A stretch of DNA of 44,431 nt from an uncultured Lachnobacterium sp. (GTDB taxonomy: Bacteria > Bacillota > Clostridia > Lachnospirales > Lachnospiraceae), in NCBI GenBank assembly GCA_900550545.1, contig URSS01000020.1, positions 1 to 44,431 of the forward strand, in the 5' to 3' direction. Below the pieces are notes generated by a model. It had not been told where the DNA came from and did no database searches. It saw nothing but the letters and a program-made list of their open reading frames with translations. A program made the translations under genes and the position numbers. This document shows, one piece after another, positions 25,441 to 34,066 of this stretch; the first letter of the stretch is position 1, and each line of letters begins with the position of its first letter.

Positions 25441-26532
25441 ATGAGAATATATATGGTCGCATTTAGCGAAAAAGGGCGTGCGCTTGCAGAAAAAATCCAG
25501 AATATTTCGTTATCTGTGGATTACGGGAATATATTTTGTGAAGGGAAAAAGGTGCAGGAAAAGACAATCGTATATCTGCGGGAAAAGGAGCCTTTGGATG
25601 TGTGGGTAGACCTTGCATTCATGCAGGGAATGCCACTTGTATTTATCGGAGCGGCAGGGATTGCAGTGCGTGCGATTGCGCCTTTTATTGAGAAAAAGAC
25701 CGTGGACAGTCCCGTGCTTGTGATCGACGAAAATGCGCAGTATGTTGTACCGGTTCTTTCCGGTCATCTGGGAGGAGCAAATGAGCTTGCAAGACAGCTT
25801 GCCAAAGGTTTGCACGGGCAGGCGGTAGTGACCACGGCGACAGATTGTGCGGGGCGTTTCGCAGTGGATCTGTTTGCAAAGAAAAATTGTCTGCGCGTGT
25901 TAGATACCCACGGAATTGCAGCCATTTCAACGCGGATTTTACAGGGAAACATCGTATCGGTCGCGGTGGAACATTACAGCGCACAACAGCTGGAACAACT
26001 GGGAATGCCGAAGGAACTGCTTCCGGTGGATTGGGAAGACTTCCGTCAGAAAAAGCAGGATGCCATGATTGTGGTGACAGAAGAAAAAGAACTTTTGCAG
26101 CAGGCAGTACTGGGGCTTTTTCCGAAGAAATATGTGCTTGGTATCGGATGCCGGAAGGGCAAAAGCTGTGTGGAAATCGAACAGGGGCTGGAGGAAATGC
26201 TGGCACGGCTGAAGGAGCAGGAAAATATCTGTATCTCGAAAGAAGAGATTGCAGCGATCGCATCGATCGATGTGAAGGAGAATGAAGAGGGAATTCTTGC
26301 GCTGGCACAGAAGATGCGTGTTCCGTTTTATGTGTTTACGGCTGGACAGTTGCGGGAAATGCCGGGAGAATATTCGTCATCCGGATTTGTTGCAGAGAAG
26401 GTCGGCGTGGACAATGTATGTGAGCGGGCAGCCGTTGCAGCAGGCAATGAACTTCTGGTCAAAAAGCAGGCAGCCGATGGTGTGACTTTTGCAATTGCAA
26501 ATCGAAAATGGAGTGTGACATTTGATGAGTAA
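25441..26532 (+). CDS. cbiG: Cobalt-precorrin-5A hydrolase
   Basis: 363-residue enzyme that opens the delta-lactone and releases acetaldehyde during ring contraction. Central domain signature PLVFIGAAGIAVRAIAPF and VVPVLSGHLGGANELARQLA; C-terminal CbiG/CobE-like domain with VLGIGCRKGKSCVEIEQGL and AIASIDVKENEEGIL. Its product would be methylated by CbiD-type activity in the anaerobic route, but no cbiD is adjacent. Overlaps cbiH by 8 bp. Confidence 0.96.
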   Translation: MRIYMVAFSEKGRALAEKIQNISLSVDYGNIFCEGKKVQEKTIVYLREKEPLDVWVDLAFMQGMPLVFIGAAGIAVRAIAPFIEKKTVDSPVLVIDENAQYVVPVLSGHLGGANELARQLAKGLHGQAVVTTATDCAGRFAVDLFAKKNCLRVLDTHGIAAISTRILQGNIVSVAVEHYSAQQLEQLGMPKELLPVDWEDFRQKKQDAMIVVTEEKELLQQAVLGLFPKKYVLGIGCRKGKSCVEIEQGLEEMLARLKEQENICISKEEIAAIASIDVKENEEGILALAQKMRVPFYVFTAGQLREMPGEYSSSGFVAEKVGVDNVCERAAVAAGNELLVKKQAADGVTFAIANRKWSVTFDE

Positions 26533-27259
26533 AGAAATTTATGTAGTAGGAATGGGACCGGGCGAAGAGTCCATGATGACCGGGCAGGCAATTGAAGTAC
26601 TGGAAAAATGTGATGTGATCATTGGCTATACCGTTTATCTGGATTTGCTGGGTGCGCGTTTTGCGGATAAGGAATTTTTATCTACACCGATGCGTCAGGA
26701 GACAAAGCGCTGTCGCATGTGTTTTGAGAAGGCGATGGAAGGAAAGCGCGTCGCTATGGTATGCAGCGGGGATGCCGGAATTTATGGTATGGCATGTCTT
26801 ATGCTTGAAATCGGGAAGGAATATCCGGATTGTGAGGTTGTTGTCATTCCGGGAATTACCGCGGCAAGCAGCGGTGCAGCAGTGCTAGGAGCGCCGCTCA
26901 ACCATGATTTCTGTGTAATCAGTCTCAGTGATCTGCTCACGCCTTGGGAGCGCATTGAAAAGCGTCTGATCGCGGCGGTGGAAGGCGATTTTGCCATGGC
27001 GATTTACAATCCTTCGAGCCATAAGCGTGCAGATTATCTGCAGCGCGCCTGCGATATTTTACTGAGCCATGGGGCAAAAGAAGACCGTGCCTGTGGGTAT
27101 GTGGAGAATATCGGCAGAGAAGGAACCAAAGCAGTTACCTGCACACTTGGCGAGTTGCGGGATGCAAAGGTAAACATGTTTACGACGGTTTTTATCGGAA
27201 ATTCCCAGTCAGAAATTGTTGGAGATAAGTTGGTTACAAAACGAGGCTATATCGTATGA
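26525..27259 (+). CDS. cbiH: Cobalt-precorrin-3 C17-methyltransferase
   Basis: 244-residue SAM-dependent methyltransferase performing C17 methylation and ring contraction. VVGMGPGEESMMTGQAIEVL and VCSGDAGIYGMACLMLEIG are the SAM/loop motifs; PGITAASSGAAVLGAPLNHDFCVISLSDLLTPWE is specific for CbiH/CobJ. ATG 26525 (after GGAGTG) is preferred to the in-frame TTG at 26522. No C-terminal extension or Fe-S domain is seen. Confidence 0.96.
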   Translation: MSKEIYVVGMGPGEESMMTGQAIEVLEKCDVIIGYTVYLDLLGARFADKEFLSTPMRQETKRCRMCFEKAMEGKRVAMVCSGDAGIYGMACLMLEIGKEYPDCEVVVIPGITAASSGAAVLGAPLNHDFCVISLSDLLTPWERIEKRLIAAVEGDFAMAIYNPSSHKRADYLQRACDILLSHGAKEDRACGYVENIGREGTKAVTCTLGELRDAKVNMFTTVFIGNSQSEIVGDKLVTKRGYIV

Positions 27260-29310
27260 AAAAAGTTTTAATCTATGCCGGAACAACAGAAGGAAGGATG
27301 CTTGCGGAGCAGCTGGCAGCAGAACATATCCCGTGTTATGTCTGTGTGGCAACGGCATATGGCCAGCTTGTCATGCCGGAAATGGACGGAGTGGAAGTTA
27401 CGACCGGGCGGCTTGATATTGCGCAGATGCGGCAACTGGCATCGGAGATGACAGCGGAAAATGAGAACGTATTTGCTGCGGTGGTAGACAGTACGCATCC
27501 GTTTGCGACAGAAGTATCCGGGAATATCCGAAAAAGTCTGGAGGGGCTGGATATTCCTTATTTTCGTCTGCTCCGCGGTTGCAGTGAGGCGAAAGCGGAA
27601 GAAAGCGGGGCAAAGATCACTTATTTTGAAGATAACGAATCCTGTGCCAAAGCGTTACAGGAGGTCGAGGGAAATATTCTTCTGACAACCGGAAGCAAAG
27701 AGCTTGGCATCTACAGTGGAATGGAAGGCTTAAAGGAGCGGCTGTATGTCCGGGTGCTTCCGGGACTGGAAAGCATTGAAATCTGTGAAAAACAGGGAAT
27801 CCACGCAAAGCATATTATTGCCATGCAGGGGCCTTTTTCCATAGATTTGAATGAGGCAATACTGCGTCAGTTTTCCATTGCCTGCCTTGTGACCAAGGAG
27901 AGCGGAAAAAGCGGAGGGTATCTGGAAAAGCTGGAGGCGGCAGGAAGAACCGGAGCGCGTGCTTTTGTGATCCGTGCGCCGAAAGAAGAGGGACAGACCT
28001 TTGAGGAAGTGGTGGATGCGTTGTATGTACAATATGGAAAAACGCATGCACTGCACGCAGAAGATACGGCGTCAAATCAGACGGAGATCGCGTTGGTCGG
28101 ACTTGGTATGTCGGAACGGACATTGACACAGGAGGGGGCCAAAGCGGTTGCAGAGGCAGATATTGTCTTTGGCGCAAAGCGAATGATTGCGGATGTTCCG
28201 GGAGAAAAAGAAACTTATCCCTATTATCTGGCAAAAGATATCATTCCGGTCATAAGAAAAAAAGAAAAAGAAGGCAAGCATGCAATCAAAGCAGCCGTAC
28301 TTTTTTCCGGTGATACCGGCTTTTACAGCGGCTGTACCAAAATGCAGAAGGAGCTGGAGAAAAACGGATTTACAAAGGTACGCATTTATCCTGGAATCTG
28401 TTCGATATCCTACCTTGCAGCAGCTGTTGGAGAGACCTGGCAGGATGCGAAACTTCTGAGCATTCACGGAAGAAAAGAGGAAACATGGCCGGCAGAGATT
28501 TTAGACGCAGTAAATTATCATGCGAAGACGTATCTGCTGGTTTCAACAGTGGAAGATGTACAAAAGATTGGAAAACTGTTGCAGGAGGCAGAGATTTCCT
28601 GTGAAATTGTTTGTGGAAGAGATTTCGGGGGCGCGTCAGAGATTCGGACCATTGTGCCGGCGGAAGCGCAGGAGATTACAAAAGAAGGCCTATATACCTG
28701 TCTGATCCGGAATGATTCGCCGAAAAAGCGGGAACTGTCGCAGAGTATTTCGGATGATGCTTTTATCCGCGGGAAAGTTCCTATGACAAAAGAGGAAATC
28801 CGTCATGTATCTCTGGGTAAACTTCATTTGACAGAGGACGCAGTATTTTATGATATCGGAAGTGGCACGGGTTCGATTGCGGTTGCGGCAGCACAGCTTT
28901 CGCCGAATATTCAGGTATATGCGATGGAGCGTAAAGAGGCAGCTTTGGAATTGATGCAGCAGAATATAGAGAAATTTCATTTGAAAAACGTCGCAGTTGT
29001 TGCAGGGGAGGCTCCGGATTCCATGCAGCAGCTGCCGGCACCGACACATGCATTTGTCGGTGGCAGCGGAGGAAATTTAAAACAGATTTTAGAGGTTGTG
29101 TGGCAGAAAAATCCGCTTGCAAGAGTTGTGATCAATGCCATCAGCTTAGAGACGATTGCGGAAGTCACAGCCTTTTTACAGGAACACAGGAAAGACGTGA
29201 AAAATGAAGTCATCCAGATGCAGGTGAGCCGGGGAAAACAGGCGGGAGCTTATCATCTGATGCAGGCAGAAAATCCGGTGATGATTTTTACATTAAGGAA
29301 GTTAGCATGA
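27256..29310 (+). CDS. Trifunctional CbiJ-CbiE-CbiT fusion
   Basis: 684 residues joining three enzymes. Residues 1-~262: cobalt-precorrin-6A reductase (CbiJ/CobK: IYAGTTEGRMLAEQL, DSTHPFATEVS, LLTTGSKELG, AMQGPFSIDLNEA). Residues ~276-485: CbiE, a C5-methyltransferase (IALVGLGMSERTLTQEGAKAV, LFSGDTGFYSG, YPGICSISYLAAAVG). Residues ~500-684: CbiT, a Rossmann C15-methyltransferase/decarboxylase (FIRGKVPMTKEEIR, YDIGSGTGSIAVAAA, FVGGSGGNL). Three consecutive ring-modifying activities are on one chain, and its ends overlap both neighbours by 4 bp. CbiE-CbiT fusion is well known (CobL); addition of CbiJ is less usual. Confidence 0.95.
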   Translation: MKKVLIYAGTTEGRMLAEQLAAEHIPCYVCVATAYGQLVMPEMDGVEVTTGRLDIAQMRQLASEMTAENENVFAAVVDSTHPFATEVSGNIRKSLEGLDIPYFRLLRGCSEAKAEESGAKITYFEDNESCAKALQEVEGNILLTTGSKELGIYSGMEGLKERLYVRVLPGLESIEICEKQGIHAKHIIAMQGPFSIDLNEAILRQFSIACLVTKESGKSGGYLEKLEAAGRTGARAFVIRAPKEEGQTFEEVVDALYVQYGKTHALHAEDTASNQTEIALVGLGMSERTLTQEGAKAVAEADIVFGAKRMIADVPGEKETYPYYLAKDIIPVIRKKEKEGKHAIKAAVLFSGDTGFYSGCTKMQKELEKNGFTKVRIYPGICSISYLAAAVGETWQDAKLLSIHGRKEETWPAEILDAVNYHAKTYLLVSTVEDVQKIGKLLQEAEISCEIVCGRDFGGASEIRTIVPAEAQEITKEGLYTCLIRNDSPKKRELSQSISDDAFIRGKVPMTKEEIRHVSLGKLHLTEDAVFYDIGSGTGSIAVAAAQLSPNIQVYAMERKEAALELMQQNIEKFHLKNVAVVAGEAPDSMQQLPAPTHAFVGGSGGNLKQILEVVWQKNPLARVVINAISLETIAEVTAFLQEHRKDVKNEVIQMQVSRGKQAGAYHLMQAENPVMIFTLRKLA

Positions 29311-30695
29311 GAAAACGAGGCATTTTGCTGGCCGCGCCGGGGAGTGGAAGCGGAAAGACGACCATTACCTGTGCGCTTTTGGCAGCATTGAAAAAAAGAA
29401 ATATTCCGGTACGCAGTTTTAAGAGCGGACCGGATTATATCGATTCGATGTTTCATTCGAGAGTGATTGGAATTCCATCCCGCAATCTGGATACTTTCTT
29501 CTCGGAAGCGTCACAGATTCAGGAACTTTATGCTTATGGGGAAGAAGGGATGTTCTCTGTAATTGAAGGCGCCATGGGGATTTACGATGGTCTTGGCGGC
29601 ACGCAAAAAGAAGGATCGGCATATCATCTGGCGCAGACGCTGGATCTGCCGGTTGTTCTTGTGGTGGACGCACATGGAATGGGAAGAACGCTTCTTGCAC
29701 TTCTAGCAGGAATACAGTCCTATGATACGGACAAACGGCTTGCCGGTGTTATTTTAAACCGGATTACGCCGGGCTTTTATGGAATCATTGCACCTCTCAT
29801 CGAGGAGGAACTGCATTTACCGGTACTCGGATTCTTTCCGAAAGCTACCGATCTGCAAATGGAAAGCAGACATCTGGGATTGAAAATGCCGGATGAGATT
29901 GCGCAGCTACAGACGCAGGTTGCGCATGCAGCAGAATTGTTTGAAGCCAATGTGGATGTAGAAAAGCTGCTTGAAATGGCAGGCTGGAAGGAAGAAAAGG
30001 CAGAGGATAAGCACAGTGCCGCCGGAAGTGTTTTTGATGTGGATGAGAAAAGCACCGTACGAATTGCGGTTGCAAAAGATGAGGCATTTTGCTTTTACTA
30101 TGAAGATAATCTGCGGATGCTGCACGAAGCGGGGGCGGATCTTGTTGCATTTTCGCCTTTGCATGACAAACAACTGCCGGAGCATGTGCAGGGGATTTTA
30201 CTTGGTGGCGGCTATCCGGAGCTATGCGCAGAGGAGCTGTCAGGCAATGTTTCGATGCGGGAATCCATTCGTGAGGCAATTGCGCAGGGGATGCCATCGG
30301 TGGCAGAGTGCGGTGGATTTATGTATTTGCATGAGACGTTGACCGATGAAAAGGGACAAACGTATCTGATGGTCGGCGCAATCCGCGGTGGATGTCATAA
30401 TACAGGAAAACTGGTGCGTTTTGGTTATGTGAATGTGACCGAACAGGAATCACATTTTCTATCACAAAAAGTAATCCGGGCGCATGAATTTCATTATTAT
30501 GACAGTGATAGCAATGGAGAATCCTGTGAAGCGGTCAAGCCGACGACGGGACGAAAATGGAAATGTATCCACGAAGGTGAAAATTTTTGGTGGGGTTATC
30601 CACATTTGTATTATCCGTCCAATCCGGCTTTTGTGGAACATTTTATCGGGGAAGCAAAAAAATGGAAGAAAAGAGAAGACAGGTGCAAATCATGA
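29307..30695 (+). CDS. cbiA: Cobyrinate a,c-diamide synthase
   Basis: 462-residue glutamine-dependent amidotransferase for side chains a and c. P-loop LAAPGSGSGKTTITCALL (residues 9-25), KSGPDYIDSMFH, VIEGAMGIYDGLGG and VVDAHGMGRTLLALLAG in the ATPase half; in the C-terminal half GGGYPELCAEEL and nucleophile Cys335 in AECGGFMYL. The final FHYYDSD segment and a late His complete the glutaminase site. ATGA overlaps on both sides. Confidence 0.96.
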   Translation: MRKRGILLAAPGSGSGKTTITCALLAALKKRNIPVRSFKSGPDYIDSMFHSRVIGIPSRNLDTFFSEASQIQELYAYGEEGMFSVIEGAMGIYDGLGGTQKEGSAYHLAQTLDLPVVLVVDAHGMGRTLLALLAGIQSYDTDKRLAGVILNRITPGFYGIIAPLIEEELHLPVLGFFPKATDLQMESRHLGLKMPDEIAQLQTQVAHAAELFEANVDVEKLLEMAGWKEEKAEDKHSAAGSVFDVDEKSTVRIAVAKDEAFCFYYEDNLRMLHEAGADLVAFSPLHDKQLPEHVQGILLGGGYPELCAEELSGNVSMRESIREAIAQGMPSVAECGGFMYLHETLTDEKGQTYLMVGAIRGGCHNTGKLVRFGYVNVTEQESHFLSQKVIRAHEFHYYDSDSNGESCEAVKPTTGRKWKCIHEGENFWWGYPHLYYPSNPAFVEHFIGEAKKWKKREDRCKS

Positions 30696-32296
30696 AAAAA
30701 GCAATCTTGATTGTAAGTTTCGGAACAACCTATCCGGGAACCAGACAGAAGAATATTACGGCAATCCGCGAGCAGGTGCAGGCGTTGTATCCGGATGTGC
30801 TGATCGAGGAAGCGGTGTCGAGTATGATTGTTCGAAAAGCAATGCGGACGCGTGAGGATATAGAGGCAAAAAGCCCAGCTGAGGGATTAGAGGCACTAAA
30901 AGAAAAAGGTGCAACAAATGTGGTTGTACTTCCTACCCATATTATTGATGGAATTGAGAACCACCGTATGAAACAGGTGGTGCAGGAATATGCGCAGGAT
31001 TTTGCATCGATTGCAGTGGCAGATGCACTGCTTGCGACGGAAGAAGATTATGAAACCGTAGCAAAAGCTTTGTGGGAATCGTTAAAGGATGAGGTAGGAG
31101 ATGCATCCTTGATTCTTATGGGACATGGAACCGAGCATGCGGCGGATGGAAGTTATGCGATCTTCGAATCCGCCATTCGTAATTATGCGGACCATGAGAT
31201 TTATATTGCAACGGTGGAAGGTGCCGTTACGATCGAAGATGTTATTGCGCGCATGCAAAAAAAGCATACATCATTGAAAAACAAAACAATGAACAATCAG
31301 AGGGTGGTTGTCACACCATTCATGCTTGTGGCGGGTGACCATGCCAACAATGATATGGCAGGCGGTATGCAGGAGGCAGAAGATGGGGAACCGGAAGAGG
31401 ATTCCTTTGCCGGAAAATTGCAGACCGCAGGATATGCACCAGATTGTATCATCCGTGGAATCGGAGAGTATCCGGCGATACGTGAAATTTATATGGCGCA
31501 TTTGCGCAGCAAAACATCCGAAGTATTTTCAGAGAACAATGCATGTGACGGCGAAAACACAGTGCAGCAGCCGGAAAAGGGAATGCTGTATGGCATTGGC
31601 GTTGGACCGGGAAATCCGGAACTTATGACATTGCAGGCACTTGAAACCATTCAAAAATGTGATGTGATCGTGCTTCCTGCAGTTTCGAAAGCGGAATGTT
31701 ATGCTTATCAGATCGTGAAAAAAGTCTGTCCGGAAATAGATGAAAAAGCCCTGCTTTGTATGCCGTTTCCGATGATCAGGGATGAAAAGAAATTAGCACT
31801 TGCGCATGAGCGTATTTACCAGGCCATCGAGGATTATCTGATGCAGGGGCAGACCGTGGGATTGCTTACCATCGGAGATCCGAGCGTATATTCCACATAT
31901 ATTTATATGCACAAGCGTGTAGCAAAAGCGGGCTGGTCAGCAGAAATCATCAGTGGTGTACCGTCTTTTTGCGCGGTAGCTGCCCGGTTAGGAATTCCGC
32001 TCGGCGAAAAAGAAGAAGAGATTCATATTATTCCGGGGTCTTATGAGGTGCAAAACACATTGCAATATCAGGGAACGCGCGTCTATATGAAATCCGGAAA
32101 AAAGCTGCAGGAACTGTTAGAAATCTTACGAATGCAGGAAAAACAGGATGGTAAGACACTGGAAGTGTATGGCGTGTCGAATTGTGGTATGGACAATGAG
32201 AAAGTTTACCGGGGGCTTTCGGAACTGGAAGCGGCAAAGGGATATCTTACAACTGTAATTGTGAAAGGAAACTGTGATGAAACAACAGAAGGATAA
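30692..32296 (+). CDS. CbiK-CbiL fusion: sirohydrochlorin cobaltochelatase + cobalt-precorrin-2 C20-methyltransferase
   Basis: 534 residues. Residues 1-~275 are CbiK, inserting Co2+ into sirohydrochlorin: MKKAILIVSFGTTYPGTRQK, metal-site His145 in MGHGTEHAADGSY, Glu176 in YIATVEGA and His217 in VAGDHANNDMAG. A ~20-residue linker leads to CbiL from ~297: YGIGVGPGNPELMTLQALETIQKCD, LTIGDPSVYSTYIYMHKRV, ISGVPSFCAVAARLGIPL. The start is ATG 30692 (overlaps cbiA stop); the frame upstream to 30587 is inside cbiA. The two first committed steps of cobalt-early synthesis are thereby fused. Cobalt loading early confirms the anaerobic route. Confidence 0.95.
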   Translation: MKKAILIVSFGTTYPGTRQKNITAIREQVQALYPDVLIEEAVSSMIVRKAMRTREDIEAKSPAEGLEALKEKGATNVVVLPTHIIDGIENHRMKQVVQEYAQDFASIAVADALLATEEDYETVAKALWESLKDEVGDASLILMGHGTEHAADGSYAIFESAIRNYADHEIYIATVEGAVTIEDVIARMQKKHTSLKNKTMNNQRVVVTPFMLVAGDHANNDMAGGMQEAEDGEPEEDSFAGKLQTAGYAPDCIIRGIGEYPAIREIYMAHLRSKTSEVFSENNACDGENTVQQPEKGMLYGIGVGPGNPELMTLQALETIQKCDVIVLPAVSKAECYAYQIVKKVCPEIDEKALLCMPFPMIRDEKKLALAHERIYQAIEDYLMQGQTVGLLTIGDPSVYSTYIYMHKRVAKAGWSAEIISGVPSFCAVAARLGIPLGEKEEEIHIIPGSYEVQNTLQYQGTRVYMKSGKKLQELLEILRMQEKQDGKTLEVYGVSNCGMDNEKVYRGLSELEAAKGYLTTVIVKGNCDETTEG

Positions 32297-32702
32297 TCAG
32301 GACGAAGGACTGAAAGGAAATGAAAAAATAGAGGAAGCCATACTGGCTTTGCAGCACGAATCCACACAGGAACAGCTTGCACATACACTTACGGTGATTC
32401 GCCGGCGGATGCGTGAAAATGGGCAGCTGATCGTGGCAGTCGAGCCATCCATTGGACAGGAACAAATGAAATTACAGGCGGTTCAGACATCGGATGGAAA
32501 GACCTGGTGGTGCGCTTTTACCAGTTTTGAAGAGGAATTAAAAGGGGCAGATACTATGAAGTCTACCTTTCTATCGGATATTGGAAAGCTTTTTCAGACA
32601 GCACTCACAGTGCCGGAGATAGAGGGGATTATTATGAATCCGTGGAACCGTACGATTATGCTGGATAAGAAGCTGATCCGCATTATTATGCCCTGTAATT
32701 AG
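32277..32702 (+). CDS. SseB-like N-terminal domain protein
   Basis: 141-residue soluble protein, with an acidic/polar start and a core (WWCAFTSFEEELKGAD, then FLSDIGKLFQTALTVPEIEGIIMNPWNRTIML) matching the SseB N-terminal domain family found in many non-pathogenic bacteria. It overlaps the cbiK-cbiL end by 20 bp, so it is translated with the cobalamin operon, but no corrinoid link is known to me. A GTG three bases upstream (32274) is an alternative start. Confidence 0.72.
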   Translation: MKQQKDNQDEGLKGNEKIEEAILALQHESTQEQLAHTLTVIRRRMRENGQLIVAVEPSIGQEQMKLQAVQTSDGKTWWCAFTSFEEELKGADTMKSTFLSDIGKLFQTALTVPEIEGIIMNPWNRTIMLDKKLIRIIMPCN

Positions 32703-32756
32703 TAAATTTATTAACATGAGCATATCATAAGTATAAGTAGAAGGAGAAATGATAAA

Positions 32757-33164
32757 ATGAGAGTAGCAGTAACATACGAAAACGGACAGATTTTTCAGCA
32801 TTTTGGACACACAGAGCAGTTTAAAGTGTATAATATCGAGGATAATAAAATTGTAAACACCCAGGTTGTAGATACAAACGGACAGGGACATGGCGCTCTT
32901 GCAGGTTTCCTGAATTCTGCAGGCATTGATGTACTTATCTGCGGAGGAATTGGTGGAGGTGCACAGACTGCACTTGCAGCTGCAGGAATCCAGCTGTTTG
33001 GAGGTGTATCAGGGGATGCAGATGAAGCTGTAAAGTCATATATCGAAGGAAAACTCGCATACAATCCTGATGTGCATTGTACACATCACGATCATGAAGA
33101 AGGCCATTCATGTGGGGAACATCATTGCGGCGAGGACAAGCATGGATGTGCTGGGAACCATTAA
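32757..33164 (+). CDS. NifX/NifB-family (dinitrogenase Fe-Mo cofactor-like) protein with His/Cys-rich tail
   Basis: 135 residues. Residues 1-~105 form the NifX/NafY-type cluster-binding fold: MRVAVTYENGQIFQHFGHTEQFKVY and LICGGIGGGAQTALAAAGIQLFGGVSGDADEAVKSY. The last 29 residues (107-135) contain 9 His and 4 Cys, a probable metal-holding tail. No nitrogenase genes are present; in gut Clostridia such proteins are thought to carry Fe-S or other metals. GAAGGAGAAATG gives the SD. It lies between the cobalamin operon and the Fe-S pair, so a role in metal supply to either is an inference only. Confidence 0.85.
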   Translation: MRVAVTYENGQIFQHFGHTEQFKVYNIEDNKIVNTQVVDTNGQGHGALAGFLNSAGIDVLICGGIGGGAQTALAAAGIQLFGGVSGDADEAVKSYIEGKLAYNPDVHCTHHDHEEGHSCGEHHCGEDKHGCAGNH

Positions 33165-33217
33165 TCGTATAATTCCAAATAATAAAATGCCATTATATAT
33201 TGCAAAATAAATTTTCT

Positions 33218-33262
33218 GCAAAAGTCCGGGCGCTATGTATTTTAGTGAATACCAGGGCTTTT
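33218..33262 (+). terminator. Probable terminator after NifX-like gene
   Basis: AAAAGTCC pairs with GGGCTTTT (one G-T), enclosing a smaller GTATT/AATAC hairpin, and the right arm merges into TTTTGTTC. It separates the NifX-like gene from the SufC promoter. Confidence 0.6.
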
Positions 33263-33285
33263 GTTCTATGTAAAACGTTTACAGT

Positions 33286-33294
33286 TGTGCTATA
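33286..33294 (+). promoter_or_regulatory. Extended -10 promoter of the sufC-like gene
   Basis: TGCTATAAT is a perfect TG-extended -10, 37 bp before the GTG start at 33331. Its position argues against translation starting at ATG 33295, which overlaps the -10. Confidence 0.6.
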
Positions 33295-33330
33295 ATGGGC
33301 AAAGAAAATAGAAAAAATGAGGTGAAAATT

Positions 33331-34065
33331 GTGCTTAAAGCGGAAAATTTAACTCTTAATGTAGATGATGAAGGCGGTAAAAAATGCCTTCTGAAAGATA
33401 TATCATTTCAGGTAGATGACGGGGAGATGCTCGTGATCACCGGACCAAACGGAGGCGGAAAATCAACGCTTGCAAAGACTCTGATAGGAATCCAGACACC
33501 GGACAGTGGAAAAATCATACTTGATGGAGAAGATATCACAGATTTTGATATCAATCATAGAGCAAATGCAGGAATCGGTTATGCATTTCAGCAGCCACCA
33601 AGATTTAAAGGAATGACTGTCATGAAGCTGCTCAAGCTTGCTGCAAAGGATAAACTTTCGGATAAGGAATGTTGTGATCTTCTCACTGCAGTAGGTCTTT
33701 GTGCAAAGGATTACATTTACCGTCAGATCGATGGAACTCTTTCCGGCGGAGAGATGAAGCGAATCGAGATTGCATCTGTGCTTGCAAAAGAACATTCTCT
33801 TTGTATTTTTGATGAGCCGGAGGCAGGAATCGATCTGTGGAGCTTTTCTATGCTGATTCAGAAATTCGAGGAGATTCACACCGAGAAAAAGCAGAGCCTT
33901 ATCGTGATCTCGCATCAGGAAAAAATCATCAACATGGCAGACCGTATCATGATTATTGATGATGGAGAAATCAAGAAAATCGGCACAAAAGATGAAGTCC
34001 TGCCTTACCTTAATGGTGTGCAGAAATGCCACAAATGTGTAGAGAGACTGGAGGGAAGATCCTAA
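33331..34065 (+). CDS. sufC: SufC-like Fe-S assembly ATPase
   Basis: 244-residue ABC ATPase, the size of SufC. Walker A GPNGGGKSTLAK, Q-loop GYAFQQPPRFKGMTV, signature LSGGEMKRIEIAS, Walker B LCIFDEPEAGIDLWS and H-loop VISHQEK are all there. SufC powers conformational change of the SufB/SufD scaffold. GTG 33331, preceded by GAGGTGA, gives a normal N-terminus; ATG 33295 overlaps the promoter. The next gene is its SufBD partner, 1 bp away. No sufS, sufU or sufE is adjacent. Confidence 0.9.
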   Translation: MLKAENLTLNVDDEGGKKCLLKDISFQVDDGEMLVITGPNGGGKSTLAKTLIGIQTPDSGKIILDGEDITDFDINHRANAGIGYAFQQPPRFKGMTVMKLLKLAAKDKLSDKECCDLLTAVGLCAKDYIYRQIDGTLSGGEMKRIEIASVLAKEHSLCIFDEPEAGIDLWSFSMLIQKFEEIHTEKKQSLIVISHQEKIINMADRIMIIDDGEIKKIGTKDEVLPYLNGVQKCHKCVERLEGRS

Positions 34066-34066
34066 G

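Noticed and set aside
30587..30691. N-terminal extension of the CbiK-CbiL fusion
   Set aside because: Those 35 codons are inside cbiA in another frame; the conserved CbiK start MKKAILIVSFG is at 30692 with an ATGA junction.
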